A stretch of 64,000 nucleotides of DNA from Fidelibacterota bacterium (GCA_016784025.1 JADHVL010000008.1:1-64000); one strand, 5' to 3'. Numbered from the stretch's first letter, positions 11,501 through 20,228 are shown. Numbers and translations: made by a program. Notes: generated by a model from the letters alone, not told the origin.

Positions 11501-12625
11501 AGAACCTGGGCCATTGTCATCGGTATTCCTGACAATATATCCAGGAGGAATTATTTCTACTCCACCGTTGATTATTGAATCTGGTATGCCAACATTATCA
11601 AAAAGGATTGAATGGATGGTGACGGGAACAAAGCCGGGCTCAGCTTCATCTGGGATATGGAATGCCAGCTGGAATAGCTGTCCCTCACCAGATATTTGAT
11701 TTGCACCGGCAAAGGCAAGGTGTAATAAACTGTCCGTCTCATTCATCTGGTATGACCAGCCAGCAAGCCCCATCAGACCACCACTCAAAATAATGTCCAG
11801 AAACTCCAATTCACCCTGGAAGCCGTTGATGCTCATCTCCACCGAGCTATAACTGGAGTCTGGAGGAAATTCAACTGACAGAGGCAGGACAATATACTGA
11901 TCAGGGTATCCAGAGACCTCAGAGACAGTACACGAATTTGGATTTGCAGGTTCAGCAAAGTTATAAGTAGCAGTCTCAGCACCCAGTGAATTTGGGTAGG
12001 AATCGGCAGTCCAGTTGACGGTCTCTTCCGTGAGAAACATGATGGTTAGACTCTCAGAGAGATCACCCAGGGCAGCTAAGGGGATGGCAATTTCATATGA
12101 AGTACCATCAGGGCTGGCTGCTGTTTCACACCCGTAATAGGTGTCCTCCCAATCCGCTTCACCCCCATGAGGGCCGACAAAGCGTACAATTCCAAGACTA
12201 TCTTGAGTGGGGATAGGCCACACCATCCCGTTCCAGGTATTCGGCCAGGTAACACCGGCAAAATAGTCGACACCTGTCATCCACCAATCCCAGGTAAGCC
12301 CAGTGCTAACATTGTTGTCAGTGTCAAAACCAATTTGGATCATGGAATTATCAGCTGCCAAATCGGAAATATTGCCATCCGGATTGATATCAATTCGAAC
12401 AAACAAGCTGTTCTGATTCTGGGTAATATAGATGTCCTCCATATCACCTGAGGCATGGAGAAAATCTCCCACATATTCTTCTGGATTGGGTGCCACGTCA
12501 AATTGTGCAACGTTGTCCCAATCAGAAATATCCCCATCGATAATTATTTGTGCATTTAAGCTGTTCGCACTTATCCCAAACACAGTTATTAATCCCAGTG
12601 TGATAATACTTTTTATCCAGCTCAT
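8591..12625 (-). CDS. Secreted right-handed beta-helix protein with CBM9/DOMON-like and cohesin-like domains, T9SS tail
   Basis: The start was set at ATG 12625, five bases after GGAGGG, rather than at the longer frame's upstream codon; this gives 1344 residues. A signal peptide (about 1-25) precedes a DOMON/CBM9-like domain opening I-I-I-D-G-D-I-S-D-W (about 27-230). A cohesin-like beta-sandwich follows (about 232-360). Next comes a CSLREA-like entry (G-P-G-S-L-R near 370) and about ten repeats of some 58 residues (about 478-1078). Their core is G-N-x-I-G-T-D then N-L-I-G-G-x-x-P-G-A-G-N-V-I-S-G-N, a parallel beta-helix. A roughly 115-residue module shared with the gene ending at 15180 and the sorting domain (about 1258-1344) close the protein. 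A polysaccharide-binding or lyase-type role is possible, but no catalytic residues can be assigned. Confidence 0.85.
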   Translation of the reverse strand: MSWIKSIITLGLITVFGISANSLNAQIIIDGDISDWDNVAQFDVAPNPEEYVGDFLHASGDMEDIYITQNQNSLFVRIDINPDGNISDLAADNSMIQIGFDTDNNVSTGLTWDWWMTGVDYFAGVTWPNTWNGMVWPIPTQDSLGIVRFVGPHGGEADWEDTYYGCETAASPDGTSYEIAIPLAALGDLSESLTIMFLTEETVNWTADSYPNSLGAETATYNFAEPANPNSCTVSEVSGYPDQYIVLPLSVEFPPDSSYSSVEMSINGFQGELEFLDIILSGGLMGLAGWSYQMNETDSLLHLAFAGANQISGEGQLFQLAFHIPDEAEPGFVPVTIHSILFDNVGIPDSIINGGVEIIPPGYIVRNTDDNGPGSLRQYILEANLNPGLDTIKFDIPGSGPHTIQLFSSLPTITDPIVIDGTTEPDFSGSPVIELDGSTAGNANGLNINSGNSTVRGLVINRFAQNGINLMFNNGNVIQGNIIGLDVTGTIDMGNNGNGIHINHSSNNLIGSEGAPPSNIISGNEVQGIDIFGSSSVQNLIIGNYIGLDVSGSIDVGNTGNGLHLYGAPENTIAGNVISGNNPTGIVLFEESDNNVIRGNIIGLDASGTAAIGNGDASGISIGSTGNEIGGINPGDRNIISGNLGPGIELCCEDGGYNVIIGNFIGTDISGTLSRGNDTGINILSPNNIIGGAISDAGNLISGNYGVGIEMQSYGSEIYGNMIGTDNSGGLALANGFGIINYGDQQTIGGPEPGAGNLISGNNEVGIFVGSLEGEGGQNNVIQGNFVGTDITGTSALHNRGAGVMISAATFNLIGGYDPGAGNVISGNMLDGILLTDNSSGNYIQGNKIGTDVTGETAILNSFGVSIQNGAANNLIGGIEPGAGNLISGNWRDGIRIFENSIYNTVKGNLIGTNVSGEVSLENERDGIRLEAGASHNFIGGVAPGARNVISGNGESGIMIWSNSSQNTIQGNLIGTNVAENSALPNNIGISSRSTSSHNLIGGTELGAGNVISGNLMMGVRIFSGSNNNVLQGNSIGTNLIGNLDIGNQRAGVRIYDGSTNNLIGGSADGAANRIAYNGRNGILINSSVSMIGNQCLSNSIYLNTGLGIELSPTVPGDGITPNDPGDVDEGPNRFQNFPESINIGVDDNDDLILQFQVDSDPEYSEYPIQIEFFQADTGGAGQLFFAADEYDTTDYDFGMKTIDLGPAVNYGLSMGDYIVATATDAAGNTSEFSAMSELGDYVYVHDIVEIPDNYFLEQNYPNPFNPTTTVRYGLPEISDVSLVIYDLSGRVVRSYSKSSQPAGGVNYEWSGTNMRGEPVSTGVYLCRLEAGNYTKTIKMVYLK

Positions 12626-12630
12626 TTTTT

Positions 12631-12636
12631 CCCTCC
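12631..12636 (-). promoter_or_regulatory. Ribosome binding site deciding the start at 12625
   Basis: GGAGGG on the minus strand, five bases before ATG 12625. It selects the inner methionine followed directly by a typical signal peptide, instead of the longer frame opening at 12676. Confidence 0.75.
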
Positions 12637-12682
12637 AAAAATGTTTTACCTTACGATCGCTTTGAGTTTTCATCATCTCACT

Positions 12683-15040
12683 CTATCGTAAGTAAAGCAT
12701 CTTGATCGTTTCACTATAGTCTCCTGCCTGCAGATGACATAAATAGACTCCTGCTGAGACTGGATATCCTGAATCACTGGTGCCATTCCACCTGATGGTG
12801 TACCGGCCTTGAGATTGACGCCTCTGAACCAGAGTATGTACCAATCGACCTTTTAAATCGAATATGTCGAGGCTTACCTCGACCTCGACTGGTAATTCAT
12901 AGCGAATAGATGTAAGTGGATTGAAAGGATTAGGATAATTTGGCAACAAGTCGTAACTGATAGGTACCTCACCTGGTTCCAGATTTACCAGAGAGAGATT
13001 TAACTCCACCTGGGCGGCATCTACTTGGAGGTCTTCTTCATTGAAACGGAGCTTGCTCAGCGAAATACTCGTTTGCTCCTCATTGAATTGATCAGTAACC
13101 TGAAATTGCATAATAGCCAATACATCGGATAGGCCAGGTTCTACATCACCAGCACTAGCGAATTTCAGAAAACCATCCTGGCTATTCCATTCAATGACCA
13201 GGCCATGAGAGAGTTCACTCCATTCAACTGAAACAAGACCAAGGTGCTGAACATCCCAATCTATCTGCCCTTCGAATGAATAGATATTGTCTGGATTCTG
13301 GAGGAATAGTGGCACTTCAACCATGGCACCAGGCGTAAGCAATGCTGATTCCATGGACATGCTCCCGCTGGCAAATTGCAAATCAGGTCCTGGTATGAAC
13401 GGCAGCTCATCAATGAGTCCAACCACATATTGCAGGATGAGTGCGGCATCGAAAGCTGATACAGTGCCGTCCAAACTTACATCAGAATTCAGCAATTGCT
13501 GGGGTACGAGTTCGATTAATTCAACCAGATATTTCAATATCTGGGATGCATCAAATGCCCGGACATCCATATTCAGGTCCACATCTCCAAAAAATGCGCT
13601 TTCCAGAATCTCCAGACCCCCGTCCACCATGACGAGATCCGTTTCCCCATTGTTGAACAGGGCGGTGTCAATGGTTACGGGTACAAACACGTTTTCAAGT
13701 GTATCCGGCACATATAATTCCAACCAGAATAGCGTCCCTGCTCCCCTGACACCATTGTCACCAGTACCCAGCGTTATTAGGAGTGTATCTGTTTCATTGT
13801 ATTCAATGGACCAGTTTGCATCTAGGAGCAGTCCGCCTTCTGTGATAATACCTGTAAATTCCAAATGATCCTGGAAACCTCCCAGACCAATGACAGCTGT
13901 GTCACATTGGAAATCGAAGGGGAATTCAACATTTATGGGGAGAGCTATTGTGTAATTGGGAGCTGCATAAGCCAAAGGAATCTCAAGATGTACAGAATCG
14001 GGACCCGTACCAGTTAGATTCCACACGGTAATGCTGTTGTATCCGTAATCAGCGACATACATAGTTCTACCATCTGCGCTCCAGGCAGCACCACGTCCAT
14101 TATAGACACCACCTGATGTATAATCTCCCTCAGGGATGCCAAATGAGTCCAGTTCTTCACCAGAAACGCGGTCATAAATATACCACCTGGAATGATGCAT
14201 ATCGTCATAGGTAAAGGCAAATTCAGAACTGGCAGCGTACAATTGATCTTCAAAAGGATTAAGACTAACATCCTCAGCCCACATGGGTTGAAACCAGCTA
14301 GCATCGTCCATCCACCAACCACCGATTGTGTCTACAGGTTCATAGGGTAACACGCCTGGAAGTGGACTATAAAAATGTCTTATCCCAACACCATTCCAGA
14401 CACTTCCCAAGTAGAGATCGCGTCCGTCACCAGTAATGGCAATGGCACGATTGTAGCCACCTGAATTATCATCCAGCGCATTCGCTATCTCAGTGAGGTC
14501 TGAATTTAGAATTTTTACAGGATTGCCATGAGCTACCGTGCTGATGTAGATGCGACCTAAATTATCTACTGCTGGTTTGGTCAAACCACCGGTAACTTCA
14601 GGAAAATCATATACTGCAATGCCTTGCCCAGTGAGGTAATCGACCTTATATAGCTTCCCGGAAACAGAATATAGAATATTCCCATCCAGACCCGTCGCCA
14701 TACCACGGCAACCGCTGGTCAATGTGTCAATTAGTCCTTGAATGTTTAGTGTATAAATAGGCGAAAATGGTAGCGGGTCCCCCTCAGGGGTCATGGCGAA
14801 AATGGGCAAGATATATACTTCCTCACCGTTCACATCCAGGGTGTCATAAGCCCAGGCACCGCCACTTGCATACATCCCATACCAGATGTTTCCATCTGGA
14901 TCAAGAGTAACACCATGCATGCCACAGCTAGATGAGACATCAAGATCAATTCTATCCAGAACATGACTGAATTCCCACTCAGCACAGAGCGTATTCATCA
15001 TCAAGATGATCCCAATGATTACCAGGCGAGTTTTAGTCAT
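12683..15040 (-). CDS. Secreted beta-propeller protein with cohesin-like and dockerin modules, T9SS tail
   Basis: 785 residues, starting with a signal peptide (about 1-20, ending T-L-C-A). Residues about 20-340 look like an NHL/WD-type propeller with recurring D-G-x-x-x-Y strands. A cohesin-like sandwich lies at about 352-480. It is followed by two dockerin type I repeats at about 483-550, with the calcium-loop pattern D-V-D-L-N-M-D-V-R-A-F-D-A and its near copy, each followed by an I-L-x-Y-x-V helix. A second cohesin-like domain (about 567-683) and the sorting domain (about 700-785) complete it. A good AAGGGGG Shine-Dalgarno precedes the ATG. Only six bases separate its stop from the next gene's longest frame. 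Cohesin and dockerin in one chain suggest self-association or scaffold display, but this is inference. Confidence 0.85.
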   Translation of the reverse strand: MTKTRLVIIGIILMMNTLCAEWEFSHVLDRIDLDVSSSCGMHGVTLDPDGNIWYGMYASGGAWAYDTLDVNGEEVYILPIFAMTPEGDPLPFSPIYTLNIQGLIDTLTSGCRGMATGLDGNILYSVSGKLYKVDYLTGQGIAVYDFPEVTGGLTKPAVDNLGRIYISTVAHGNPVKILNSDLTEIANALDDNSGGYNRAIAITGDGRDLYLGSVWNGVGIRHFYSPLPGVLPYEPVDTIGGWWMDDASWFQPMWAEDVSLNPFEDQLYAASSEFAFTYDDMHHSRWYIYDRVSGEELDSFGIPEGDYTSGGVYNGRGAAWSADGRTMYVADYGYNSITVWNLTGTGPDSVHLEIPLAYAAPNYTIALPINVEFPFDFQCDTAVIGLGGFQDHLEFTGIITEGGLLLDANWSIEYNETDTLLITLGTGDNGVRGAGTLFWLELYVPDTLENVFVPVTIDTALFNNGETDLVMVDGGLEILESAFFGDVDLNMDVRAFDASQILKYLVELIELVPQQLLNSDVSLDGTVSAFDAALILQYVVGLIDELPFIPGPDLQFASGSMSMESALLTPGAMVEVPLFLQNPDNIYSFEGQIDWDVQHLGLVSVEWSELSHGLVIEWNSQDGFLKFASAGDVEPGLSDVLAIMQFQVTDQFNEEQTSISLSKLRFNEEDLQVDAAQVELNLSLVNLEPGEVPISYDLLPNYPNPFNPLTSIRYELPVEVEVSLDIFDLKGRLVHTLVQRRQSQGRYTIRWNGTSDSGYPVSAGVYLCHLQAGDYSETIKMLYLR

Positions 15041-15117
15041 TATAGCCCCCTTCTTTTGTTCCTGAATGTTCCTAATCTATATCATGAAATCCTTTTTTTT
15101 AAATAAACCATCCATCT

Positions 15118-15164
15118 ATGCCAAGGCTACCCGTCTTTGTCCATACCGGTCTTCGCCTTGGCAT
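15118..15164. repeat. Palindromic element, 10-bp perfect arms
   Basis: Perfect inverted repeat: ATGCCAAGGC at 15118-15127 and its complement at 15155-15164, with a 27-base loop that itself has short complementary pieces (ACC with GGT). It lies about 15 bases past the stop of the LVIVD gene on the minus strand. No T-run follows directly, so it is not a standard intrinsic terminator. It could be a REP-like element or an RNA-stabilising hairpin. Confidence 0.6.
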
Positions 15165-15179
15165 ACGATGAATAAATTT

Positions 15180-18100
15180 TTACTTCAAGAATACCATCTT
15201 AATGGTCTTGGTATAATTCCCTGCTTCCATTCGACAGAGATAAACACCTGTACTTACTGGTTCACCCCTCATGTTGGTGCCGGACCATTCATAATTGACC
15301 CAACCCGCTGGTCGACTGCTCTCTGAATAGCGCTGAACTACTCTACCCTGCAGATCATATATGACCAGGCTGAGGTCAGAGGTCTCTGGTAAGCCATAAC
15401 GAATGGTAGTGATTGGATTAAATGGGTTTGGATAGTTCTGTTCCAGGGTGAATTCACTAGGCAATGCCTCAAGGGCAGCCACGCCAACATAAGTTGTGAC
15501 CTGTGTTGTTTGAGAAAATTCGGAGGTGTTTCCCTGAGCGTCAGTTGCTGTGGCAACAATATAGTCACCCATTTCCAGTCCATAGTTAGTGACAGGACCT
15601 AACACGATAGTCTTTAGTCCCAGATCATGGTTAGCGTCTGTATAAAAGTTTGAATACAGAAACATTTGACCTTCCCCATCTTCATCAGATAGAAAAAGCT
15701 CAACTGCGATTGGATATTCTGAGTTTTCAACATCGGAATCAACCAGATATTGTATCAGTAGATCACCCCCGTCATCAACTCCCACATTGAGTCGTTCAGG
15801 AAAGTTCTGCAGACGGTTTGGTCCATCATCTACATCACCAGGATCATTTTCTGTAACACCATCAGTGTATGGAAATGCACCATTCATGGAGAGATCAATA
15901 CCGACTTCCCCATTGCCGTACATTGAATTTGCAGAAACGGTATTATTTAGTTCTGCTGAGGATTGATTGATCGAAACTCCAGCAAATTCACTGTTAACAA
16001 TCAGATTACCGGCGCCCGCTACCGTACCACCGATACGATTATCAGTTGCTTGACCAAAAATGGATATTCCTGAACGACCATTGCCTAAATTAAGTGTACG
16101 ATCAAGATCAGATCCAATGATATTGCCCTGTACAATATTATTAATGGCACCACCGTAATATCCAATCCCAATCCCACCATAGCCATTGGCAGAGATCACG
16201 TTGGTGGCACCTTCAACAACATCTCCGATGATCGTGTTGGCTGTACCTCCAGCCAGTCGTATTCCCCAACGTACGTTGCCCAAAGCTTCGGTACCAGTGA
16301 TGTCTGTGCCCAATAGGTTACCATAAACTTCATTCATGTTCCCATTCATGATGTAAAGACCGCTCTGAGGATTGCCTGACATCAGATTACCGGCTCCGGG
16401 TTGCGTGCCACCAATAATATTGTGATCCGAGTCTTCCATAAAGACACCTGAAGCACCATTTCCCATTGCTATTGATCCAGAGATATCAGTACCAAAATAA
16501 TTGCCCTTAACAAGGTTATAATTACTTGAACTGATCCAAAGTCCAGCACTGAGATTACCTGAGATGACATTCCCTGCACCAGGTTCTGTGCCACCAACCA
16601 AAGTGCTTTCACAGTTATTCAACATCACACCGGACGCTCCATTGCCTACGAGCTCTGTCCCGGTGATATCAGTCCCAATTAGATTCCCCTGGATAATGTT
16701 GTTTAGTGGATCTACTTCATCATGATTTATTGAAATTCCCATATCTAAATGGCCAGACACCACGTTACCAGCTCCTGGATTTGCCCCACCTATCAGATTA
16801 TCCGAAGCATCTCTAATATCGATGCCATCCCACTGATTTCCCAAGCTGCTAGTCCCACCTGCATCAAGGCCAATGATATTCCCTTGAACTACATTCCCGA
16901 ATGCATCACTTCCATAAATTCCCAATCCAGTTCCCTGATTTCCAGATATCACATTTCTTGATCCAGGCTCTAGGCCACCAATCAGGTTGTATGATGTATT
17001 TACTCCGAGCCCACCATTTTCGTTTGCATATGCTATGGTGCCAGTGACATCAGTTCCCAAAAAGTTACTCTGGATGATATTTCCCATACCCTCCAGGATA
17101 TTTATCCCATAGTCATTGTATCGATTTATAGCGAATCCTTTGACTACACATTTTCCAGCTAGAAGCATAAAGCCTGGTTCAATTTCTGTAACATTTGATC
17201 CATCCAATTCAATGAGGGGTGTGCCTGAGTAGCCTGGTTGACTAGTTGCATCGAGTATTAAAGGTTCAACCATATTTGGTAATTGTATACTTGGTTGTAT
17301 GGTATGCGGACCAGCACCTTCGATGTTAAAAATGATTTTGTTGTATCCTGGTGTGGCATTGGATTCGTTGAGGGCCGCCCGCAGCGTGCAATCCCCAGTG
17401 CCATCATCACAGATTCCATCTCCTGGATTGGCATCCATGGCATCGCCAGTTGAATTGACAATGAAAACAGCCTGTTTGTAAGCAGTCTCCAGCTTATAAA
17501 AACCGCCACCACCATCAGCAACATTTATGATCCCATCAGCCGCATGAATACGCTGGGCATAGCCACCCGTATTGAAATAACCCACTTCAACTGGATTATA
17601 AGCGTCAGCGCAATCGATGATGCGGACACCATCCCAGGCACTCAGACCATATACATATCGTCCCGAACAGACAACATCCTGGCTGAGCCATCCAAGTCCA
17701 ATGCCTGATGTTTCAAAAGGATTGGTGGGATCACTGATATCAATTATCCTGACCTGACCGGTGTATCGGTCCGCGATGTAGGCATATTTTCCTGATACAT
17801 CAAGACGCCAGGCATAATCGAATATTTCTAACCCTGAAACAGTTTCCGGTGAAGTGGGATCGGCGATATCGATGATCCAGAAACCACCCCCCCTATTCAC
17901 AACATAGGCAAAGCGTCCTTGAATCTTGATATCAAAAGGAACCCAGGGCAAACCATCCAGGGTTCCCACCAATTCAGGATTTGAGGGATCGCTGATATCC
18001 AGGATTTGAATATCAGGGTTACCACCGATAAAAAGCAGATGACCAACCACATAGGAAGTCAATGCAGATCCTTCGTACCAGGTTGAAACGATCTGTGGGT

Positions 18101-19313
18101 TGACAGGGTCACTAATATCAATAATGTGAATATTAGGGTCTTCGATGACATACAGATAATCCCCACTTCCGTTCAAGCTATTGGGATTGTCCATTTCGAG
18201 GAGTGCAATCATCTCAGGTTCCACATCTTCACCCTGTGTGAATACCCCCACACCCAGACCCCTCAGGGTGACATAAGTGTGCGTGCTGGTTGTATATATA
18301 TCCCGGGCATAACCACCACCGGGATTTTCATTCAGCAGGACGGGATTTAATCTATCGCTGATATCCAGCATCTTGACTCCCCAACTGGACGAAGCCACAT
18401 AGAGACTATCGCCCTGAATGTGAATGGCATCAGCATATTCAACAGCAAACATACCCACTGAATCTGGGGCTGTGAGATCTGATATATCCAATATCTGAAT
18501 ACCAGACCACCTTTCAGCCACATAGGCTAATGTGTCAACAACTTCCACCCAAAAGGCTTGATCAGTGGTCGGGAAGTATCCCAATTCAATGGGGTTGGTT
18601 GGATCAGCAACATTGACCATTCTAATTCCATCGGCCTTTTTTGGTAGATAGGCAATAGTATCTACAACTGCCACGCTCCAGGCACCATTCTCAGCAGGAG
18701 AAAATCCCAATTGAACTGGGATGCTGGGATCACTGACATTAAGGATGTATAAACCCGATTGAGACGCAGCATAGGCTATGGTATCAATCACCTGAGCATA
18801 CTCGAAGTTTGCAGGTTCTGCAGGAACAAAGGTACCTGTAAGTGTTGGTGCTAATGGATTCGAGATATCTATGATACGCAAGCCTTCATCGCTATTGCCT
18901 AAATAGGCATAGCCTCCAGTAACTGAGATATCCCAACATTGTCCAGGAAAATCTATCTGTGCCACCAACACAGGTACCGACGGATCTGTGATTTCAATGA
19001 CCTTGAAACCATCAGTCCAATTGGCGATGTAGGCATAATTTCCAGAAACAGCGATGCTGCTCACGATACTTTCGGTTGCGATTTCCCCCAGAGGATCCAA
19101 GGTATGAATATCCAGTACTTCCAAGACGGTGCCATTGGCAGAGTACACATAGTCACCTCTGGCCTGAACATTTGGACAATAACCATATGGGTAGCGACCC
19201 ACTAGCTCAACTCCATCAGAGTCAAATTCAGCCAGACCCATACTCAAAATAAGTAGGAGTGCAATACTGACTCTCACAAAATACTTTGAACTGTTTCTGT
19301 TTTTGGAATACAT
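15180..19313 (-). CDS. Secreted LVIVD-repeat plus beta-helix protein with T9SS sorting domain
   Basis: 1377 residues with a signal peptide (about 1-28). Residues about 30-610 carry some 12-13 LVIVD repeats of about 43 residues, with the core V-R-I-I-D-I-S-D-P-x-x-P, predicted to form a beta propeller. A CSLREA domain follows at about 614-690, with the pair G-I-C-D-D-G-T-G-D-C-T-L-R-A-A. Six parallel beta-helix repeats of the G-T-D-x-T-G-T / P-G-A-G-N-V-I-S-G-N type lie at about 714-1121. A 115-residue module shared with the gene at 8591-12625 and a sorting domain (about 1294-1377) end the chain. The ATG follows AGGGGG. The helix half is clearly paralogous to the 8591-12625 product while the N-terminal half is different, so this is a domain shuffle. 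Confidence 0.87.
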   Translation of the reverse strand: MYSKNRNSSKYFVRVSIALLLILSMGLAEFDSDGVELVGRYPYGYCPNVQARGDYVYSANGTVLEVLDIHTLDPLGEIATESIVSSIAVSGNYAYIANWTDGFKVIEITDPSVPVLVAQIDFPGQCWDISVTGGYAYLGNSDEGLRIIDISNPLAPTLTGTFVPAEPANFEYAQVIDTIAYAASQSGLYILNVSDPSIPVQLGFSPAENGAWSVAVVDTIAYLPKKADGIRMVNVADPTNPIELGYFPTTDQAFWVEVVDTLAYVAERWSGIQILDISDLTAPDSVGMFAVEYADAIHIQGDSLYVASSSWGVKMLDISDRLNPVLLNENPGGGYARDIYTTSTHTYVTLRGLGVGVFTQGEDVEPEMIALLEMDNPNSLNGSGDYLYVIEDPNIHIIDISDPVNPQIVSTWYEGSALTSYVVGHLLFIGGNPDIQILDISDPSNPELVGTLDGLPWVPFDIKIQGRFAYVVNRGGGFWIIDIADPTSPETVSGLEIFDYAWRLDVSGKYAYIADRYTGQVRIIDISDPTNPFETSGIGLGWLSQDVVCSGRYVYGLSAWDGVRIIDCADAYNPVEVGYFNTGGYAQRIHAADGIINVADGGGGFYKLETAYKQAVFIVNSTGDAMDANPGDGICDDGTGDCTLRAALNESNATPGYNKIIFNIEGAGPHTIQPSIQLPNMVEPLILDATSQPGYSGTPLIELDGSNVTEIEPGFMLLAGKCVVKGFAINRYNDYGINILEGMGNIIQSNFLGTDVTGTIAYANENGGLGVNTSYNLIGGLEPGSRNVISGNQGTGLGIYGSDAFGNVVQGNIIGLDAGGTSSLGNQWDGIDIRDASDNLIGGANPGAGNVVSGHLDMGISINHDEVDPLNNIIQGNLIGTDITGTELVGNGASGVMLNNCESTLVGGTEPGAGNVISGNLSAGLWISSSNYNLVKGNYFGTDISGSIAMGNGASGVFMEDSDHNIIGGTQPGAGNLMSGNPQSGLYIMNGNMNEVYGNLLGTDITGTEALGNVRWGIRLAGGTANTIIGDVVEGATNVISANGYGGIGIGYYGGAINNIVQGNIIGSDLDRTLNLGNGRSGISIFGQATDNRIGGTVAGAGNLIVNSEFAGVSINQSSAELNNTVSANSMYGNGEVGIDLSMNGAFPYTDGVTENDPGDVDDGPNRLQNFPERLNVGVDDGGDLLIQYLVDSDVENSEYPIAVELFLSDEDGEGQMFLYSNFYTDANHDLGLKTIVLGPVTNYGLEMGDYIVATATDAQGNTSEFSQTTQVTTYVGVAALEALPSEFTLEQNYPNPFNPITTIRYGLPETSDLSLVIYDLQGRVVQRYSESSRPAGWVNYEWSGTNMRGEPVSTGVYLCRMEAGNYTKTIKMVFLK

Positions 19314-19458
19314 AATTCCCCCTTTTGATAGGTTTTAAAATCAGCTCTGAAGAACAGAAGGAATAAATACCGCTTGTGGATCAAAATGGTATGCCCTGAA
19401 TCTAGCACAACTAGTGTCCTTTAGCAAATACTCCTGATATTCAGCAATAAAATAAGAT

Positions 19459-19474
19459 TCAGGATTGATCCTGA
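19459..19474. promoter_or_regulatory. 16-bp palindrome, possible operator
   Basis: TCAGGAT and its exact complement ATCCTGA, separated by TG, in the 318-base region between the minus-strand LVIVD gene and plus-strand mntP. A compact dyad in a divergent promoter region looks like an operator. The regulator is unknown. Confidence 0.35.
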
Positions 19475-19484
19475 CTAACACAGG

Positions 19485-19515
19485 TGGAACATTTCCTTGC
19501 ACATATGGAACATTT
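19485..19515. promoter_or_regulatory. Two direct repeats 21 bp apart upstream of mntP
   Basis: TGGAACATTT occurs at 19485-19494 and again at 19506-19515, a 21-base period or two DNA turns. The first copy also forms the small dyad GGAA-CAT-TTCC. The rest of the 19314-19631 gap holds no gene. I looked for the yybP-ykoY manganese riboswitch common ahead of mntP genes and did not see its conserved core. Confidence 0.35.
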
Positions 19516-19631
19516 CAGGTGTTTTTTGGATGTTTTGAGGAATTTCGGATATAAGCCTGGCAGGGCGAATGCAGCCACGGGTATTACATTAAATTTGGAT
19601 GAAATTGCTGCAATTATGTTTATCATAAACC

Positions 19632-20189
19632 ATGTCATCTCTGGAAATGATCCTCATCGCAATCGGTCTGGCTATGGATGCTTCAGCAGTTTCCATGGCT
19701 GCAGCAGCAGCCGGTTTTGCCAAAGACATCAGAGCCATATTTCGTCTTGCTTTTCACTTTGGACTCTTTCAAGCCGTCATGCCATTCATTGGTTGGCTTT
19801 TAGGGTCCACAGTGGTGGATTACATCAGCGTATGGGATCACTGGATTGCCTTTGCCCTGTTGGCAATAGTGGGTGGTAGAATGATTTTCTCTGGAATTTT
19901 CCCCCATGAAAAGGAACTCACCATTGATCCATCCCGAGGTTGGGTACTGATTACTCTCAGTATCGCCACCAGTATCGATGCCCTGGCCGCCGGTCTGAGT
20001 TTTTCTGTTCTCAACGTGAGTATCTGGTTACCCTGCCTGCTCATTGGAATAATAACCCTGATCCTCTCTGCACTTTCCACATGGATTGGAAAGCTGGTGG
20101 GACCATGGTTGGGTCAACGGGTTGAAATCCTGGGTGGGTTTATTTTGCTGGGAATAGGACTGAGAATATTGGTTACTCACCTGAGCTAA
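19632..20189 (+). CDS. mntP: Manganese efflux pump MntP
   Basis: Inner-membrane exporter of Mn(II), 185 residues, the normal size for the family. Six hydrophobic segments are visible. The two family-defining acidic sites are present: D16 in A-M-D-A-S-A and D116 in S-I-D-A-L-A, matching the essential aspartates of the E. coli protein. Near the C-terminus E-I-L-G-G-F-I-L-L-G-I-G is also typical. No strong Shine-Dalgarno precedes the chosen ATG. An inner ATG five codons on would trim the first helix, so the longer start is preferred. It is the only non-secretome gene between two groups of large surface proteins. It converges with the minus-strand gene ending at 20229, with 39 bases between stops and no clear terminator. 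Confidence 0.93.
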   Translation: MSSLEMILIAIGLAMDASAVSMAAAAAGFAKDIRAIFRLAFHFGLFQAVMPFIGWLLGSTVVDYISVWDHWIAFALLAIVGGRMIFSGIFPHEKELTIDPSRGWVLITLSIATSIDALAAGLSFSVLNVSIWLPCLLIGIITLILSALSTWIGKLVGPWLGQRVEILGGFILLGIGLRILVTHLS

Positions 20190-20228
20190 GTAGAATGGAA
20201 AACCAACTATAAATGTAAAGCGGTTCTG

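Noticed and set aside
11244-11699. 151-codon plus-strand frame opposite the beta-helix gene
   Set aside because: Shadow of a strongly supported minus-strand gene; composition follows the antisense of the repeats.
13287-13868. 193-codon plus-strand frame opposite the dockerin protein
   Set aside because: Antisense shadow; the minus-strand frame has signal peptide, dockerin and sorting domain.
15950-17170. Second repeat-rich stretch
   Set aside because: Same coding beta-helix repeats in the LVIVD protein, not an array or mobile element.
19314-19631. Manganese (yybP-ykoY) riboswitch upstream of mntP
   Set aside because: The conserved core and three-way junction could not be found; only the dyad and direct repeats are reported.
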